Position numbers and translations under genes: made by a program. The notes under the pieces were generated by a model, which was not told the DNA's origin, made no database searches, and saw only the letters and a list, made by a program, of their open reading frames with translations. Shown one piece after another: positions 16,697-25,100 of a stretch of 64,000 bases of DNA. Position 1 is the stretch's first letter. Each line of letters opens with the position of its first letter. Source of the DNA: an uncultured Selenomonadales bacterium (GTDB taxonomy: Bacteria > Bacillota > Negativicutes > DSM-1736 > Dendrosporobacteraceae); the NCBI GenBank assembly GCA_946407015.1, contig CAMJML010000015.1:1-64000 (forward strand), read 5' to 3'.

Positions 16697-17770
16697 TCAT
16701 ATCCCCAATAAAAGATAACGGATGACCGGTATTCTGCTGATAATTTCATAAAAGAATATAGGCGCAGCGAAATTAAACGGCAGCAAAATCAGATAAACTA
16801 CCGCCATAGGCAGTTCAGTATAAGCCGTGATCAAATACGCCGCCGTGACCAAAAGCGGATAATGGAACACATAAAGCGCGAAACTACGTTTTTGCAGATA
16901 CTTCGTTAAGGAATTGCTGAAATCAAGCCACCTCTGCGCGCATCCTAGAACAGCGAGGATCATTATCCAAAGGTACAGGTTTGTAAGCGGATGCTGCAAG
17001 CAAGTGTCGGATGCATAGTTCTGGCCGAAGAAATACCAGACTTCAATGATCCCCAACCCGACTGCAATGATCAAGAACGGAACAGCGTGGTGCTTAAGCT
17101 TTGCCAAAACGGTGTCATGGGAAAATACATAGTAACCGAGCAGAAACATCAGCCAGTAAATTCCATTGCGGAAGACAACGACAACAGGTGGATTGAGTAC
17201 AAACGAAGAACCCCATACCGGCAGGACGAGCAAAATGATAAGCGGCAGGTCGGCTTTCCCCGCCAGTGTCCAAAGCCTGTCCCGGCAGTCAATCCTGCGA
17301 ATAGGCAGCAGAATCATGGAAATCATGAACAGCTCCAACAGAAACCACAGCGGGCCTATATTCAGGCTATACACCAGATATTTTACCAAACCCGGAACCG
17401 CATGCCCGCCGAACATATCAACATAATGCGCCGTAACCCACCCGTTGAGCCAGCCGAGTAAAAACGCGCCGCCCAAATACGGGACGATCAATTTTTGTAC
17501 CCTTTCCCGCGCGAATTGCCTGGTACTGCGTATCTGCAGGGAATACCTGGCGCTGATGCCGGCAACCACAAACAGCAGGCACATGAACCAGGGATAAAGA
17601 AAATAACAGATACTATCTAGTGTCGGGATTCCCTGTACGGGAATATTGCTAACAACCCCCGCGCTGTTAAAAATATAAACCACATGATAAATGAGTACAA
17701 GTACGATGGTCGCGGAACGGATATTGTCAAAGTAGTTTTTCCTTGGAAGAGCGGTATTGCCGACATTCAT
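16697..17770 (-). CDS. Acyltransferase family 3 integral membrane protein
   Basis: A 357-residue protein with about ten membrane helices, typical of OafA/NodX-type acyltransferases. It starts KNYFDNIRSATIVLVLIYHV, where the His in helix 1 is the conserved catalytic position. Later it carries VVAGISARYSL-R, FARERVQKLIVPYL and GPLWFLLELF, hallmarks of the family. Such enzymes O-acylate cell-surface sugars or peptidoglycan-related substrates. I use ATG 17770, seven bases after GGAGG; an upstream extension to 17872 lacks a site. It is monocistronic with no glycosyltransferase neighbours, so the substrate is unknown. Confidence 0.85.
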   Translation of the reverse strand: MNVGNTALPRKNYFDNIRSATIVLVLIYHVVYIFNSAGVVSNIPVQGIPTLDSICYFLYPWFMCLLFVVAGISARYSLQIRSTRQFARERVQKLIVPYLGGAFLLGWLNGWVTAHYVDMFGGHAVPGLVKYLVYSLNIGPLWFLLELFMISMILLPIRRIDCRDRLWTLAGKADLPLIILLVLPVWGSSFVLNPPVVVVFRNGIYWLMFLLGYYVFSHDTVLAKLKHHAVPFLIIAVGLGIIEVWYFFGQNYASDTCLQHPLTNLYLWIMILAVLGCAQRWLDFSNSLTKYLQKRSFALYVFHYPLLVTAAYLITAYTELPMAVVYLILLPFNFAAPIFFYEIISRIPVIRYLLLGI

Positions 17771-17916
17771 TCCTCTTCCTCCCTTCCGCCGTTTGCCGAA
17801 GATCAGTTTTAGAGAACTCGTCTGACTCGACAATAAAGCGTGACTTTCTAGTTCTATTATGTATCTATTCATTTAAATATAGACTATACTATCCTTTGCA
17901 ATCTTCTATTGTCATC

Positions 17917-17938
17917 AAAAAACCCGCGAAATTCGCGG
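17917..17938 (-). terminator. Intrinsic terminator downstream of the condensation-like gene
   Basis: On the minus strand a CCGCGAA/TTCGCGG hairpin (17924-17938) is followed by GTTTTTT (17917-17922). It is about 185 bases beyond the stop of the gene at 18124. Confidence 0.75.
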
Positions 17939-18123
17939 ATTGAAACGTATTGCCATATTATATTTTCAAGTTTTTAACCCGGTATTTTCTTCCTACGTCA
18001 GCGAAAACATATCAAAAATGGGGTATCTGATATGATACGTATCGCTTCACGGGCTGTGTTTTTACGTCAACAAGCTACGAAGACTAATAAGCAATGCACG
18101 TGTTTACCACGCACGACAAAGGA

Positions 18124-19446
18124 TTAAAAGTCCAACTCCCTTATCATCGTATCTAAAAGTCGATCGACTGCCTCTTCTGAAACTGCAGGGGCATGGAAAC
18201 CGACTGCTAAGGTAAGTACACCATTATAGGTACTCACACCGGTACAGAAAAAAGGTGCATACATAATAGGAGCAGCCATAAAGCCATCATAGGCTTCAAT
18301 ATCACCGAATTGAATTTTTCCTTCTGCAAGGTTGCCAAAATTAGTAAGCAAGGGCAAGGCCATCTTCATTTTTATAGCGATATCATGCTGCTGTCTATAA
18401 AATTCTTTTAAAGCAGACAGAGGGCGTTCTGCCAGCAACTCCATTCCTGCTGCAGAAGACAGCCCAGGCTGATTTCGTTTGATTGTGTCCATGACATTTT
18501 TTACTTTTTTTAGCGTAGCTTCAAATAATTCATCACATTGTAATTCAATAACAGGCATCTCCATGCCAGACAAATTACATACCATTCCTGTTGTTCGATT
18601 AGGCAAATATCTTCTAAGATCAACTGTAATTCCGATAGCCTTTTCAATTGTTCTTGGTTCTATATGAACAGCATGTTTTTGTAATGCCCGGAAATAGGCG
18701 GTTATTAAAGCATCGTTTACGGTAGCTCCATATTCCTTGACTCTACCGATTAAATGATCAAATTGTATGCGTTTTATCCTTCTTATGCTAAGTCTGGGGT
18801 TATCATTGGTATTAGGATTGGAAGGAACTCCCCATAGCGAAGCGCTCCCTGCCTCTTGCCGATATGCAGATTTTATATCCTTTATTCCGGCTGCTGCAAA
18901 TAGTTGAGATTGATCACGGAAACCCGGTTTATAGTCTTTTAAAATCTTCGACTCAGTTATGTCAAAATCATTTGCCTTGTCAAGACAATTATAAGCAGAA
19001 GCAAGCAATGCTATATATTCTTTAAGCCCCGTCCCATCCGAACATAAATGGGAAATCTTTACGCAAAGCACATCATCTTTTTGGGCCCGGACTAATCGAG
19101 CTTGAAGCATAGGACCATTAATCCGATCACCCGGTTCAACGATATATTCATTCACTTTTTCTTCGATATCATGATCCATACACTCCGTCCAGGAGAAAAT
19201 AGTATCGATACTATTTTCTATACGCTCCCAATAGGGTGCCTCGGCTTCAACAAATCGGCAATTCAAAATCGGAACAAGACTTAAAGTAGTCTCTATTGCC
19301 TGTTTAAGCACTCTTAGATTAAGTTTTTCGGGAAAAGCTAAAATTATAGCAATTTGCTGATCAGCAGAGAACAAATTGAGCAAATAATTCATTCTATCTT
19401 GTGGTGTAACTGGATAAGAGTGAGACACTATAGCTTTGTTTTTCAT
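18124..19446 (-). CDS. Condensation-domain-like acyltransferase
   Basis: A 440-residue protein of the CoA-dependent acyltransferase superfamily (NRPS condensation / PapA / alcohol acetyltransferase fold). KISHLCSDGTGL near residue 130 carries the HxxxDG active-site motif, and VNDALITAYFRALQK near 250 and NFGNLAEGKIQFG near 370 match later core elements. It stands alone without adenylation or carrier domains, so it probably transfers an acyl group to an unknown alcohol or amine, or acts on a free carrier. ATG 19446 follows GAGGGG by four bases. Two inverted repeats lie in the upstream gap. Confidence 0.75.
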   Translation of the reverse strand: MKNKAIVSHSYPVTPQDRMNYLLNLFSADQQIAIILAFPEKLNLRVLKQAIETTLSLVPILNCRFVEAEAPYWERIENSIDTIFSWTECMDHDIEEKVNEYIVEPGDRINGPMLQARLVRAQKDDVLCVKISHLCSDGTGLKEYIALLASAYNCLDKANDFDITESKILKDYKPGFRDQSQLFAAAGIKDIKSAYRQEAGSASLWGVPSNPNTNDNPRLSIRRIKRIQFDHLIGRVKEYGATVNDALITAYFRALQKHAVHIEPRTIEKAIGITVDLRRYLPNRTTGMVCNLSGMEMPVIELQCDELFEATLKKVKNVMDTIKRNQPGLSSAAGMELLAERPLSALKEFYRQQHDIAIKMKMALPLLTNFGNLAEGKIQFGDIEAYDGFMAAPIMYAPFFCTGVSTYNGVLTLAVGFHAPAVSEEAVDRLLDTMIRELDF

Positions 19447-19504
19447 TATACCCCTCACCTTAGTTGTATTTCGAACTAAATCCCCTATATGATTATCCCC
19501 GAAA

Positions 19505-19543
19505 GCAAGCTTCTCAAAGCCTTAAGGACTATGAGAAGCTTGC
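19505..19543. repeat. 12-bp inverted repeat upstream of the condensation-like gene
   Basis: GCAAGCTTCTCA (19505-19516) pairs perfectly with 19532-19543. No T tract follows it. It lies in the 5' region of the gene starting at 19446, so an operator or mRNA hairpin is possible. Confidence 0.55.
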
Positions 19544-19552
19544 CAATTGCTA

Positions 19553-19591
19553 TGCCTATTCCATAGTTGCACGACTTAGAATAGGCATTTT
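19553..19591. repeat. 9-bp inverted repeat, possible terminator
   Basis: TGCCTATTC (19553-19561) pairs with GAATAGGCA (19579-19587), followed by TTTTATT on the plus strand. No plus-strand gene feeds into it. It lies between the hydrogenase stop and the condensation-like gene. Confidence 0.45.
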
Positions 19592-19686
19592 ATTCTATCG
19601 GCTCTATCAAGACGACCTCTTTCAATATACGCAAAGTTAACATAAGGCATGAAAAGAAAACACACCAATCCCCCTCTTTTGGGCAT

Positions 19687-20817
19687 TTAAAACTTGCGGG
19701 TAAAGAACTTATTATCTTCAATCAGGCTTTCCGGGGTTTCAAATCCCAGTCTGTACAGCAGTTCAATCACATATGGATTGTCAATTGGGGTTGGATAAAG
19801 CGCCTTTTCACCATAGTCGTTGACATGCTTCTTGGCAGTATCCCTGTCAAGAATGGATTTGGGGCCACCGACACAACCGCCGACGCATCCCATGCCCTCA
19901 AAAAAATTGGCATTGACCTGTCCAGATTTTAATTCATCGATCATGGCCTTGCATGCCGGGACACCGTCAGCTTGACGCGTTTTAATAGCAATTCGCCGGT
20001 TTGGATTGAGGCGTTCAAGGGTATTCTGTACAGCTTCGCTGACGCCGCCCACCCGGGCATAAATTCGCCCAGCCCTGGAGGAATTTTCTTTCTCGCTGGC
20101 GGCAAACAGGGTTAAATCGACCTTTAATAGATCAAACAATTCCTTAGTTTCCTGAAAAGTCAGCACATGGTCGATAGCTCCCTGCAGGTCCGCCTCTTTT
20201 GCCTCGGCTTTTTTGGCGATACAAGGACCGATAAACACTGTCAGAGCGTCGGGATGGAGGATCTTCACCGTTCTCCCTGCCGCGATCATCGGGGATACGG
20301 TTGCCGGAACGTGGGGCATTAGATCGCTGTATATTTTGCGAATCATGGCAATCCACATTGGGCAGCAGCAACTTGTTAACTGGTAGTCAGTTTCTGTATG
20401 AATATTTCGGTCAAATTCAAGTGCCTCTTTGAGCGTCAGGATATCGGCAAACACGGCAACCTCGACCATGCCGTCGAACCCCATCTGTTTAAAAGCATTG
20501 CGCAGCATGCCCGGCGTGACTTCATCGCTGAATTGCCCAAGAAACGCGGGAGCAATCAACGCATAAGCCCCCCCCCCTTTACTATGCAGCGACTCCATAC
20601 AAGCCTCCACATCTTTGGAGATTTTAGTACCTGATTCCGACGCTTTGTTCAGACAGGTTTCCAAGTTCCAATACACTGGATGATTTTCGGGGTTAAACAG
20701 ACAATTCAATTCGCTCTTATCAAAATCTTCAAATAGGGCGATGGCAGGTGTTCCACTTGCATCGTCCGGCGCCATGGCAGCCCGTATTTTCCGGTGCATG
20801 TCTTTAAATGTTTCCAT
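19687..20817 (-). CDS. [FeFe]-hydrogenase H-cluster domain protein
   Basis: A 376-residue protein with the three H-cluster motifs: TSCCCPMW (L1), GPCIAKKAEAKEAD (L2) and EGMGCVGGCVGGP (L3), which supply the cysteines for the [4Fe-4S]-2Fe centre. The N-terminal region keeps the usual APAFLGQF segment but lacks CxxCxxCxxxC ferredoxin motifs; only isolated Cys remain. L1 has an extra Cys compared with the common TSCCPxW. It is short and alone, without HydB/HydC or maturase genes, so a sensory or non-bifurcating role is as likely as hydrogen turnover. GGAAGGAG is about nine bases before the ATG. Confidence 0.8.
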   Translation of the reverse strand: METFKDMHRKIRAAMAPDDASGTPAIALFEDFDKSELNCLFNPENHPVYWNLETCLNKASESGTKISKDVEACMESLHSKGGGAYALIAPAFLGQFSDEVTPGMLRNAFKQMGFDGMVEVAVFADILTLKEALEFDRNIHTETDYQLTSCCCPMWIAMIRKIYSDLMPHVPATVSPMIAAGRTVKILHPDALTVFIGPCIAKKAEAKEADLQGAIDHVLTFQETKELFDLLKVDLTLFAASEKENSSRAGRIYARVGGVSEAVQNTLERLNPNRRIAIKTRQADGVPACKAMIDELKSGQVNANFFEGMGCVGGCVGGPKSILDRDTAKKHVNDYGEKALYPTPIDNPYVIELLYRLGFETPESLIEDNKFFTRKF

Positions 20818-21090
20818 ATCTAACGGCTCCTTCCGAAACTTTTGGATTTAGCTTTTATAGTATGTTGAGAAAAGTAAATCCTATATACATGCAGAAGGCT
20901 CAATACTCCTCTTAACTTCCATTTTGCATAACCTCCTGCTCCATCTCATCATCTTTAGAAATCTTTTTACTTTACCATAGTCGCTTTTTTATATAGATAT
21001 ATCTCCCTTCAAATATTATGCATTTTCCCCTGCCACATTAGAGACAGAATTAGTTAAGCCCCCCTCTTTCTTATTAAGAAATCATTGTAC

Positions 21091-21130
21091 AAAAAAAGCA
21101 CTTTACGCGTCAAAAACGCAAGTGCCTTTT
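21091..21130. terminator. Bidirectional terminator between marR and the hydrogenase gene
   Basis: AAAAAAAGCACTT pairs with AAGTGCcTTTTTTT around an inner GCGT/ACGC stem. The A and T tracts permit termination on both strands; it lies downstream of marR on the minus strand. Confidence 0.85.
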
Positions 21131-21254
21131 TTTAGAATATGCGACTAATATCATCATTTCAGCGCTTCCTGTCGATAACAGGAAAGGCAAATCATCCCCC
21201 GAGCTGTTTGTCCGGTTAGCATGGCATAATTCTACCCGTACCCAAGAGATCATC

Positions 21255-21758
21255 CTATTTAGAGTCAGTTGTAGCTCGAATTGCAGCAGTTATATCTGCT
21301 AAAAACCTACTGGCAAACTCTAATTCACCTTGACTATACGCACTAAAAGTTTTTTTAAAAACTTCCTCCGCCTCCTTGTGCAAGGTTTCGTGAAGTTCAA
21401 AAACTTTTCTCCCCAGCGGCTTTAACCGGTAATAGATTTCTTTCTGGTTATTTGTCAGACGATAAGCCTCAATCATATTCTTCTTTATCAGCCTGGTTGT
21501 TATCTTGGAAATACCGCCCTTGGTTATATTTAATTTTTTAGCAATAGCCGTTGTATTGAACATTTCGTTGCGTTCAATACAATCAAGAACATGACATTCC
21601 GCCAAAGAAATACTTATATTACGTAGTTCTTCATGTCCCTGCTCCAGTAGGACATCTCCTAAAGCTTGCTTCTCATATTCTTCCAGATCGTTAAACTGGT
21701 ATATTAAGACTTCAAGCTCGCTAATTAAATTCTGAATTTTTTTCTCTCTGTTTTGCAT
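21255..21758 (-). CDS. MarR-family transcriptional regulator
   Basis: A 167-residue winged-helix dimer-type regulator. The centre shows the MarR pattern: LAECHVLDCIERNEMFNTTA, then IAKKLNITKGGISKITTRLI (recognition helix) and KKNMIEAYRLTNNQKEIYYR (wing). It is divergently transcribed from the cyclase gene. The shared region has a consensus promoter flanked by GGAAACAAT/ATTGTTTCC repeats, the likely binding sites. Repression of the cyclase and of itself, relieved by a small ligand, is the usual mode and is inferred here. Confidence 0.88.
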   Translation of the reverse strand: MQNREKKIQNLISELEVLIYQFNDLEEYEKQALGDVLLEQGHEELRNISISLAECHVLDCIERNEMFNTTAIAKKLNITKGGISKITTRLIKKNMIEAYRLTNNQKEIYYRLKPLGRKVFELHETLHKEAEEVFKKTFSAYSQGELEFASRFLADITAAIRATTDSK

Positions 21759-21840
21759 ACTATCAACCTAACTTTTATATGTCATTCTTATTGGAAATAT
21801 TTTTTATTATACAGCATGTAAATATACAAGCCAAGCATAA

Positions 21841-21915
21841 ATTGTTTCCATGTTGATAATATTTAGTTGACAAGGAAACAATGTCGTCATATAATAAAAT
21901 TGTTTCCAAGGAAAC
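21841..21915. promoter_or_regulatory. MarR operator repeats
   Basis: ATTGTTTCC occurs at 21841-21849 and 21899-21907, its inverse GGAAACAAT at 21874-21882, and GGAAAC at 21910-21915. The last two copies form a near-perfect palindrome, TTGTTTCCAAGGAAACCAA. They bracket the -35 and -10 of the cyclase promoter, a layout suited to repression. Confidence 0.75.
21867..21895 (+). promoter_or_regulatory. Consensus sigma-A promoter of the cyclase gene
   Basis: TTGACA (21867-21872), a 17-base spacer and TATAAT (21890-21895) form a perfect consensus promoter. One operator half-site lies in the spacer. Confidence 0.92.
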
Positions 21916-21942
21916 CAACGATGTGCGAAGGAGCGATGCATA

Positions 21943-22524
21943 ATGAAAATTGATTTGACTGTTACTGTTACCGAAGAAATTAGAAAGTTAATGGCGGATA
22001 TGACTGCCTCTGCTCAAATACCCCCTTATGTTCAATTCGGTCATCTCGGCACCCATTTTGACGTTATGAATAAAACATTCCCGCTGGAGAATACCGAAAG
22101 AAGAGGAATACTGTTTGATGTCAGCCACGTAAAAGAAAGAGAAATTGAAGCAGGCGATATCCATATGGACAAAATCACGGAACACGATTTTGTTATGTTT
22201 TATACCGGGTGCCTAAAAGAAAACAAGTTTGGAACGCCTGAATATATGCAAACCCGTCTCGAATTATCCGATGCGCTAATAACCGATCTTGTAAATAAAA
22301 AGGTGAGCATGATTGGTATTGACTTTCCTGGTATCCGTAAACCTGCCGAGCATCCCCGGGCTGACCAGTATTGTGCCGACCACGGAGTCTTTGTTATTGA
22401 AAATCTGGCAAATCTGGAAGTATTGCTTGCAGCGGCTAAAGGCCAGCCTTTTTTAGTGCATACTTATCCGGTCAATTACGAAGGACTAACTGGTCTCCCC
22501 TGCCGGGTTATTGCCGAAGTTTAA
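21943..22524 (+). CDS. Cyclase family protein (kynurenine formamidase-like fold)
   Basis: A 193-residue metal-dependent hydrolase of the cyclase/KynB superfamily. GHLGTHFDVMNKTFP carries the HxGTHxD metal-binding signature; usual members read HxGTHxDxP. MIGIDFPGIRKPAEHP is close to the second conserved block. The family hydrolyses N-formylkynurenine, other amides or lactones. The nearby tryptophanase-like gene makes an aromatic substrate tempting, but that is an inference. GAAGGAG lies ten bases before the ATG. It is controlled by the divergent MarR gene, as the operator layout suggests, and ends in a hairpin. Confidence 0.82.
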   Translation: MKIDLTVTVTEEIRKLMADMTASAQIPPYVQFGHLGTHFDVMNKTFPLENTERRGILFDVSHVKEREIEAGDIHMDKITEHDFVMFYTGCLKENKFGTPEYMQTRLELSDALITDLVNKKVSMIGIDFPGIRKPAEHPRADQYCADHGVFVIENLANLEVLLAAAKGQPFLVHTYPVNYEGLTGLPCRVIAEV

Positions 22525-22580
22525 CTCCTAGTCAGGTAAGCCTATATATACTGAACCGCTACTATCAAACTCTGTGTCCA

Positions 22581-22624
22581 ACCAGAACAGACAGCACCGT
22601 TCAAGTCGTGCTGTCTGTTCTGGT
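22581..22624 (+). terminator. Hairpin after the cyclase gene
   Basis: Perfect 17-bp inverted repeat ACCAGAACAGACAGCAC (22581-22597) with 22608-22624. Only CTTTAC follows, so the T tract is poor although the stem is strong. Confidence 0.65.
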
Positions 22625-22736
22625 CTTTACATATATCTGAGGCATTGTTTCAATACTAGTGCCGGATATTTGGCTGTGATAGGTTCTTTATTTTTTTACT
22701 CTCCTAGGTATGTTAGATGCATCATAAATTCATGGG

Positions 22737-22793
22737 AAAAAAATTCAAAAAGAAGCAGAAAAAGATTAACTTTTTCCTGCTTCTTTTTGAATT
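22737..22793 (-). terminator. Intrinsic terminator closing the tryptophanase-RidA transcript
   Basis: On the minus strand AATTCAAAAAGAAGCAG-GAAAAAG pairs with CTTTTTCTGCTTCTTTTTGAATT (22742-22793) and is followed by seven Ts. The 5' arm includes the last codons and stop of the small ORF at 22766-22891. Confidence 0.88.
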
Positions 22794-22891
22794 GCCGCCA
22801 CTAAAGCATCCACATCGACTTGTTCGGACAATATTGGGTTGTTCCTATAGTATATTTCAAATCGATCCAGGTTACTGAGCACGCCTTTCAT
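22766..22891 (-). CDS. Candidate 41-residue small protein
   Basis: A short frame starting MKGVLSNLDRFEIYY and ending VAAIQKEAGKS. It reads like the C-terminus of an ordinary protein, with an amphipathic final helix, and its stop codon lies inside the terminator stem. There is no obvious ribosome site before the ATG. It may be a small gene, the tail of a decayed one, or a chance frame; the terminator on the same strand shows that the region is the end of a transcript. No family is recognised. Confidence 0.4.
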   Translation of the reverse strand: MKGVLSNLDRFEIYYRNNPILSEQVDVDALVAAIQKEAGKS

Positions 22892-23024
22892 GAGTCCATA
22901 TAAAAGTAAGCTCTGTTATATAATTTAGATCACAAACAATCGAATTGTATTGGGGCATCCAAATCCACTTATTTTCACCAACTAGCCGAAAGAAGACTTA
23001 AAATGGAATCCCTGCTGTACTTAA

Positions 23025-23408
23025 TTATTCTGCTAGAATTGCAATCACTTCGATTTCAACCATCGCATCTTTAGGAAGCCTGGCAACCTGTACGCATGCT
23101 CTTGCCGGGCACTGTTGAGTGAAATAAGCAGCATAAACTCCATTCATAGCGGCAAAATCATTCATATCCTTTAAGTATACGGTCGTTTTTACTACATTAT
23201 CAAACGAGCTACCGGCAGCTACCAAAATAGCTTTTATATTTTCCAGCGATCGCTGTGTCTGAGCCTCAATGCCACCATCAACAATATTGCCACTGTTTTT
23301 ATCGGCTGGTAATTGACCAGAGATAAACAAGAATCCATTTGCCTTTATCGCCTGAGAATACGGCCCAATTGCTTCCGGTGCGCGCTCAGTATTAACAGTT
23401 TGCTTCAT
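23025..23408 (-). CDS. ridA: RidA family enamine/imine deaminase
   Basis: A 127-residue trimeric enzyme that hydrolyses reactive enamines and imines such as 2-aminoacrylate to ketoacids and ammonia. [27 protein letters not shown], and the C-terminal [24 protein letters not shown], including the catalytic Arg, are full matches. Its place 93 bases downstream of a PLP beta-elimination lyase makes biochemical sense, because aminoacrylate is the intermediate of that lyase. Both genes are on one strand and probably one transcript, with a 15-bp hairpin between them. Confidence 0.93.
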   Translation of the reverse strand: MKQTVNTERAPEAIGPYSQAIKANGFLFISGQLPADKNSGNIVDGGIEAQTQRSLENIKAILVAAGSSFDNVVKTTVYLKDMNDFAAMNGVYAAYFTQQCPARACVQVARLPKDAMVEIEVIAILAE

Positions 23409-23446
23409 TCAGTTATCCCCCTACTCTATACTCATCTCTATCTATT

Positions 23447-23491
23447 GCATAGGAGGCTGGCATCGTATAAAATGACGCCAGCCTCCTATGC
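23447..23491. repeat. 15-bp inverted repeat between the tryptophanase-like gene and ridA
   Basis: GCATAGGAGGCTGGC (23447-23461) pairs perfectly with 23477-23491, with a 15-base AT-rich loop. No T tract follows, so an mRNA processing or stability hairpin is more likely than full termination. Confidence 0.65.
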
Positions 23492-23501
23492 TTGGTCATT
23501 C

Positions 23502-24893
23502 CTAATCTTCAACAGGAGCAAGATCCGCTTGGAAATGGCGCAGAATCGGCGGTTCCCAGGTAATCTTATAACCGTGCTTAATCTTATGTGCTCTTTCTTT
23601 AATCGCAATGAGCGCGTCAGCCATGATGTCAAAATGACTTTGCGTATATACGCGGCGTGGAATAGCAAGGCGGGTAAATTCAAAATCAGCATGAAGCTGC
23701 TTTTTTGTATCCGGGTCGTTGCCTAGCATATAGGAGCCAATGTCGCAGGTACGAATACCGGCTTCCTTGTACAATTCAATAGCAAGAACCTGACCTGGGA
23801 ACTCATAATAAGGAATTTGTGGGAACATTGCCTTGGCATCAACGAATACACCGTGTCCACCAACCGGCGACTGATAAGCGATACCTGCATCATCTAAACG
23901 AGCCGCCAGGTATTCCATTTGCCCAATACGATAACGCAGGTAATTCTCATCAAGACCCTCGTAAAGACCGATGGCTAATGCCTCCAGATCCCGCCCGGAA
24001 AGGCCGCCATAGGTTGTAAAGCCCTCAAAGGAGATACAACGCGCCTTAACCTGTAGAATCAGCGGCGAGTTGGGGTCTTTAATACCGATTAAGCCCCCCA
24101 TATTGACAACCGTATCCTTCTTCGCAGACATGGTAAACATATCGCCGCAGTCGAATATGGCCCTAATGATTTCTTTTATCGATTTATCCTTAAATTCTTC
24201 TTCGCGCAGTTTGACAAAGTACGCATTCTCAGCATAACGAGCAGCGTCGATGTTCAATGGAATATCGTATTTCTTACAAACAGCGGCTACATCGCGAACG
24301 TTCTGCACCGATACGGGCTGACCGCCGGCAGAGTTGTTGGTAATGGTCATTACAACCAGTCCGACGTTTTCAGGCCCATAGTCGAGAATAATCTTTTCCA
24401 TTTTTTCAACATTCATATTGCCTTTGAAGGGGACTCTCTTCGCGGGATCTTTTGCTTCATCGACGACACAATCAATAGCTCGTGCGCCGCAAAGTTCTAC
24501 ATGAGCTCTTGTTGTATCAAAGAACATATTGGAGATAGAAATTTTACCTGGGCCAAGCATGGTGCCAAAAAGCACTTTTTCACCTGCGCGCCCTTGATGA
24601 ACTGGTTGAATAAAACCATAATTGAAAATATCTTTGCCTGCTTCAACAAGTTTGTAATAACTGGATGAACCGGCGTAGGCCTCATCGCCCCTCATAACAC
24701 CTGCCCACATTTGGTCAGACATGGCGTTGGTCCCTGAGTCGGTCAGAAGGTCAATGTACACATCTTGCCCGGCAAGATTAAACAAATTATATTTTGCTTC
24801 TTTGATCTTCTGTTCTCTTTCTTCCCTGGTGAGCATTTTGATTGGCTCAACCATTTTAATTCTAAAAGGTTCTGGGATGTACTTAACTGCCAT
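23502..24893 (-). CDS. Tryptophanase / tyrosine phenol-lyase family enzyme, probably tryptophanase
   Basis: A 463-residue PLP-dependent beta-eliminating lyase that splits tryptophan to indole, or tyrosine to phenol, plus pyruvate and ammonia. Conserved blocks are [72 protein letters not shown] (PLP lysine) and [12 protein letters not shown]. The C-terminal [13 protein letters not shown] resembles tryptophanases more than the VRSMERG of tyrosine phenol-lyases, but the N-terminal [11 protein letters not shown] leans the other way, so the substrate is not settled. CCAGGAGG lies before the ATG and a sigma-54 promoter 70 bases upstream. RidA follows. Confidence 0.9.
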   Translation of the reverse strand: MAVKYIPEPFRIKMVEPIKMLTREEREQKIKEAKYNLFNLAGQDVYIDLLTDSGTNAMSDQMWAGVMRGDEAYAGSSSYYKLVEAGKDIFNYGFIQPVHQGRAGEKVLFGTMLGPGKISISNMFFDTTRAHVELCGARAIDCVVDEAKDPAKRVPFKGNMNVEKMEKIILDYGPENVGLVVMTITNNSAGGQPVSVQNVRDVAAVCKKYDIPLNIDAARYAENAYFVKLREEEFKDKSIKEIIRAIFDCGDMFTMSAKKDTVVNMGGLIGIKDPNSPLILQVKARCISFEGFTTYGGLSGRDLEALAIGLYEGLDENYLRYRIGQMEYLAARLDDAGIAYQSPVGGHGVFVDAKAMFPQIPYYEFPGQVLAIELYKEAGIRTCDIGSYMLGNDPDTKKQLHADFEFTRLAIPRRVYTQSHFDIMADALIAIKERAHKIKHGYKITWEPPILRHFQADLAPVED

Positions 24894-24960
24894 AATAAAA
24901 GCCTCCTGGTTAATAAAATTTTAAAGTGAGTTTATTCACCTTAATGTTTGATAATATACA

Positions 24961-24977
24961 TTGCAAATATCGTGCCA
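24961..24977 (-). promoter_or_regulatory. Sigma-54 promoter of the tryptophanase-like gene
   Basis: On the minus strand TGGCACG-ATAT-TTGCA is a perfect -24/-12 element, with GG and GC ten bases apart. The ATG at 24893 is about 70 bases downstream. Confidence 0.92.
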
Positions 24978-25050
24978 AGAGAAATACAAGCTAAATAGAG
25001 CGAAAATACGTGCTAAATAAGGCATATAGGTAAGTCCGATAAGTTTAGGT

Positions 25051-25087
25051 GATAAATTTTCTTGTCACCAGGGAAAGAAAATTTATC
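25051..25087. promoter_or_regulatory. 13-11-13 inverted repeat A, putative enhancer site
   Basis: GATAAATTTTCTT (25051-25063), an 11-base spacer, then its exact complement AAGAAAATTTATC (25075-25087). Its centre is about 93 bases upstream of the -24 element. It has the same architecture and similar arms as the repeats at 28510 and 28757. No T tract follows, so it is not a terminator of the chemoreceptor gene. Confidence 0.7.
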
Positions 25088-25100
25088 AACCATTAGCATC

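Noticed and set aside
21018-21036. Sigma-54-like element TGGCAG...TGCAT upstream of the hydrogenase gene
   Set aside because: GG and GC are eleven bases apart instead of ten and the -24 core is imperfect.
24894-24960. tnaC-like leader peptide upstream of the tryptophanase-like gene
   Set aside because: A nine-codon frame exists but contains no Trp and has no proper ribosome site; the sigma-54 promoter is a better explanation of control.
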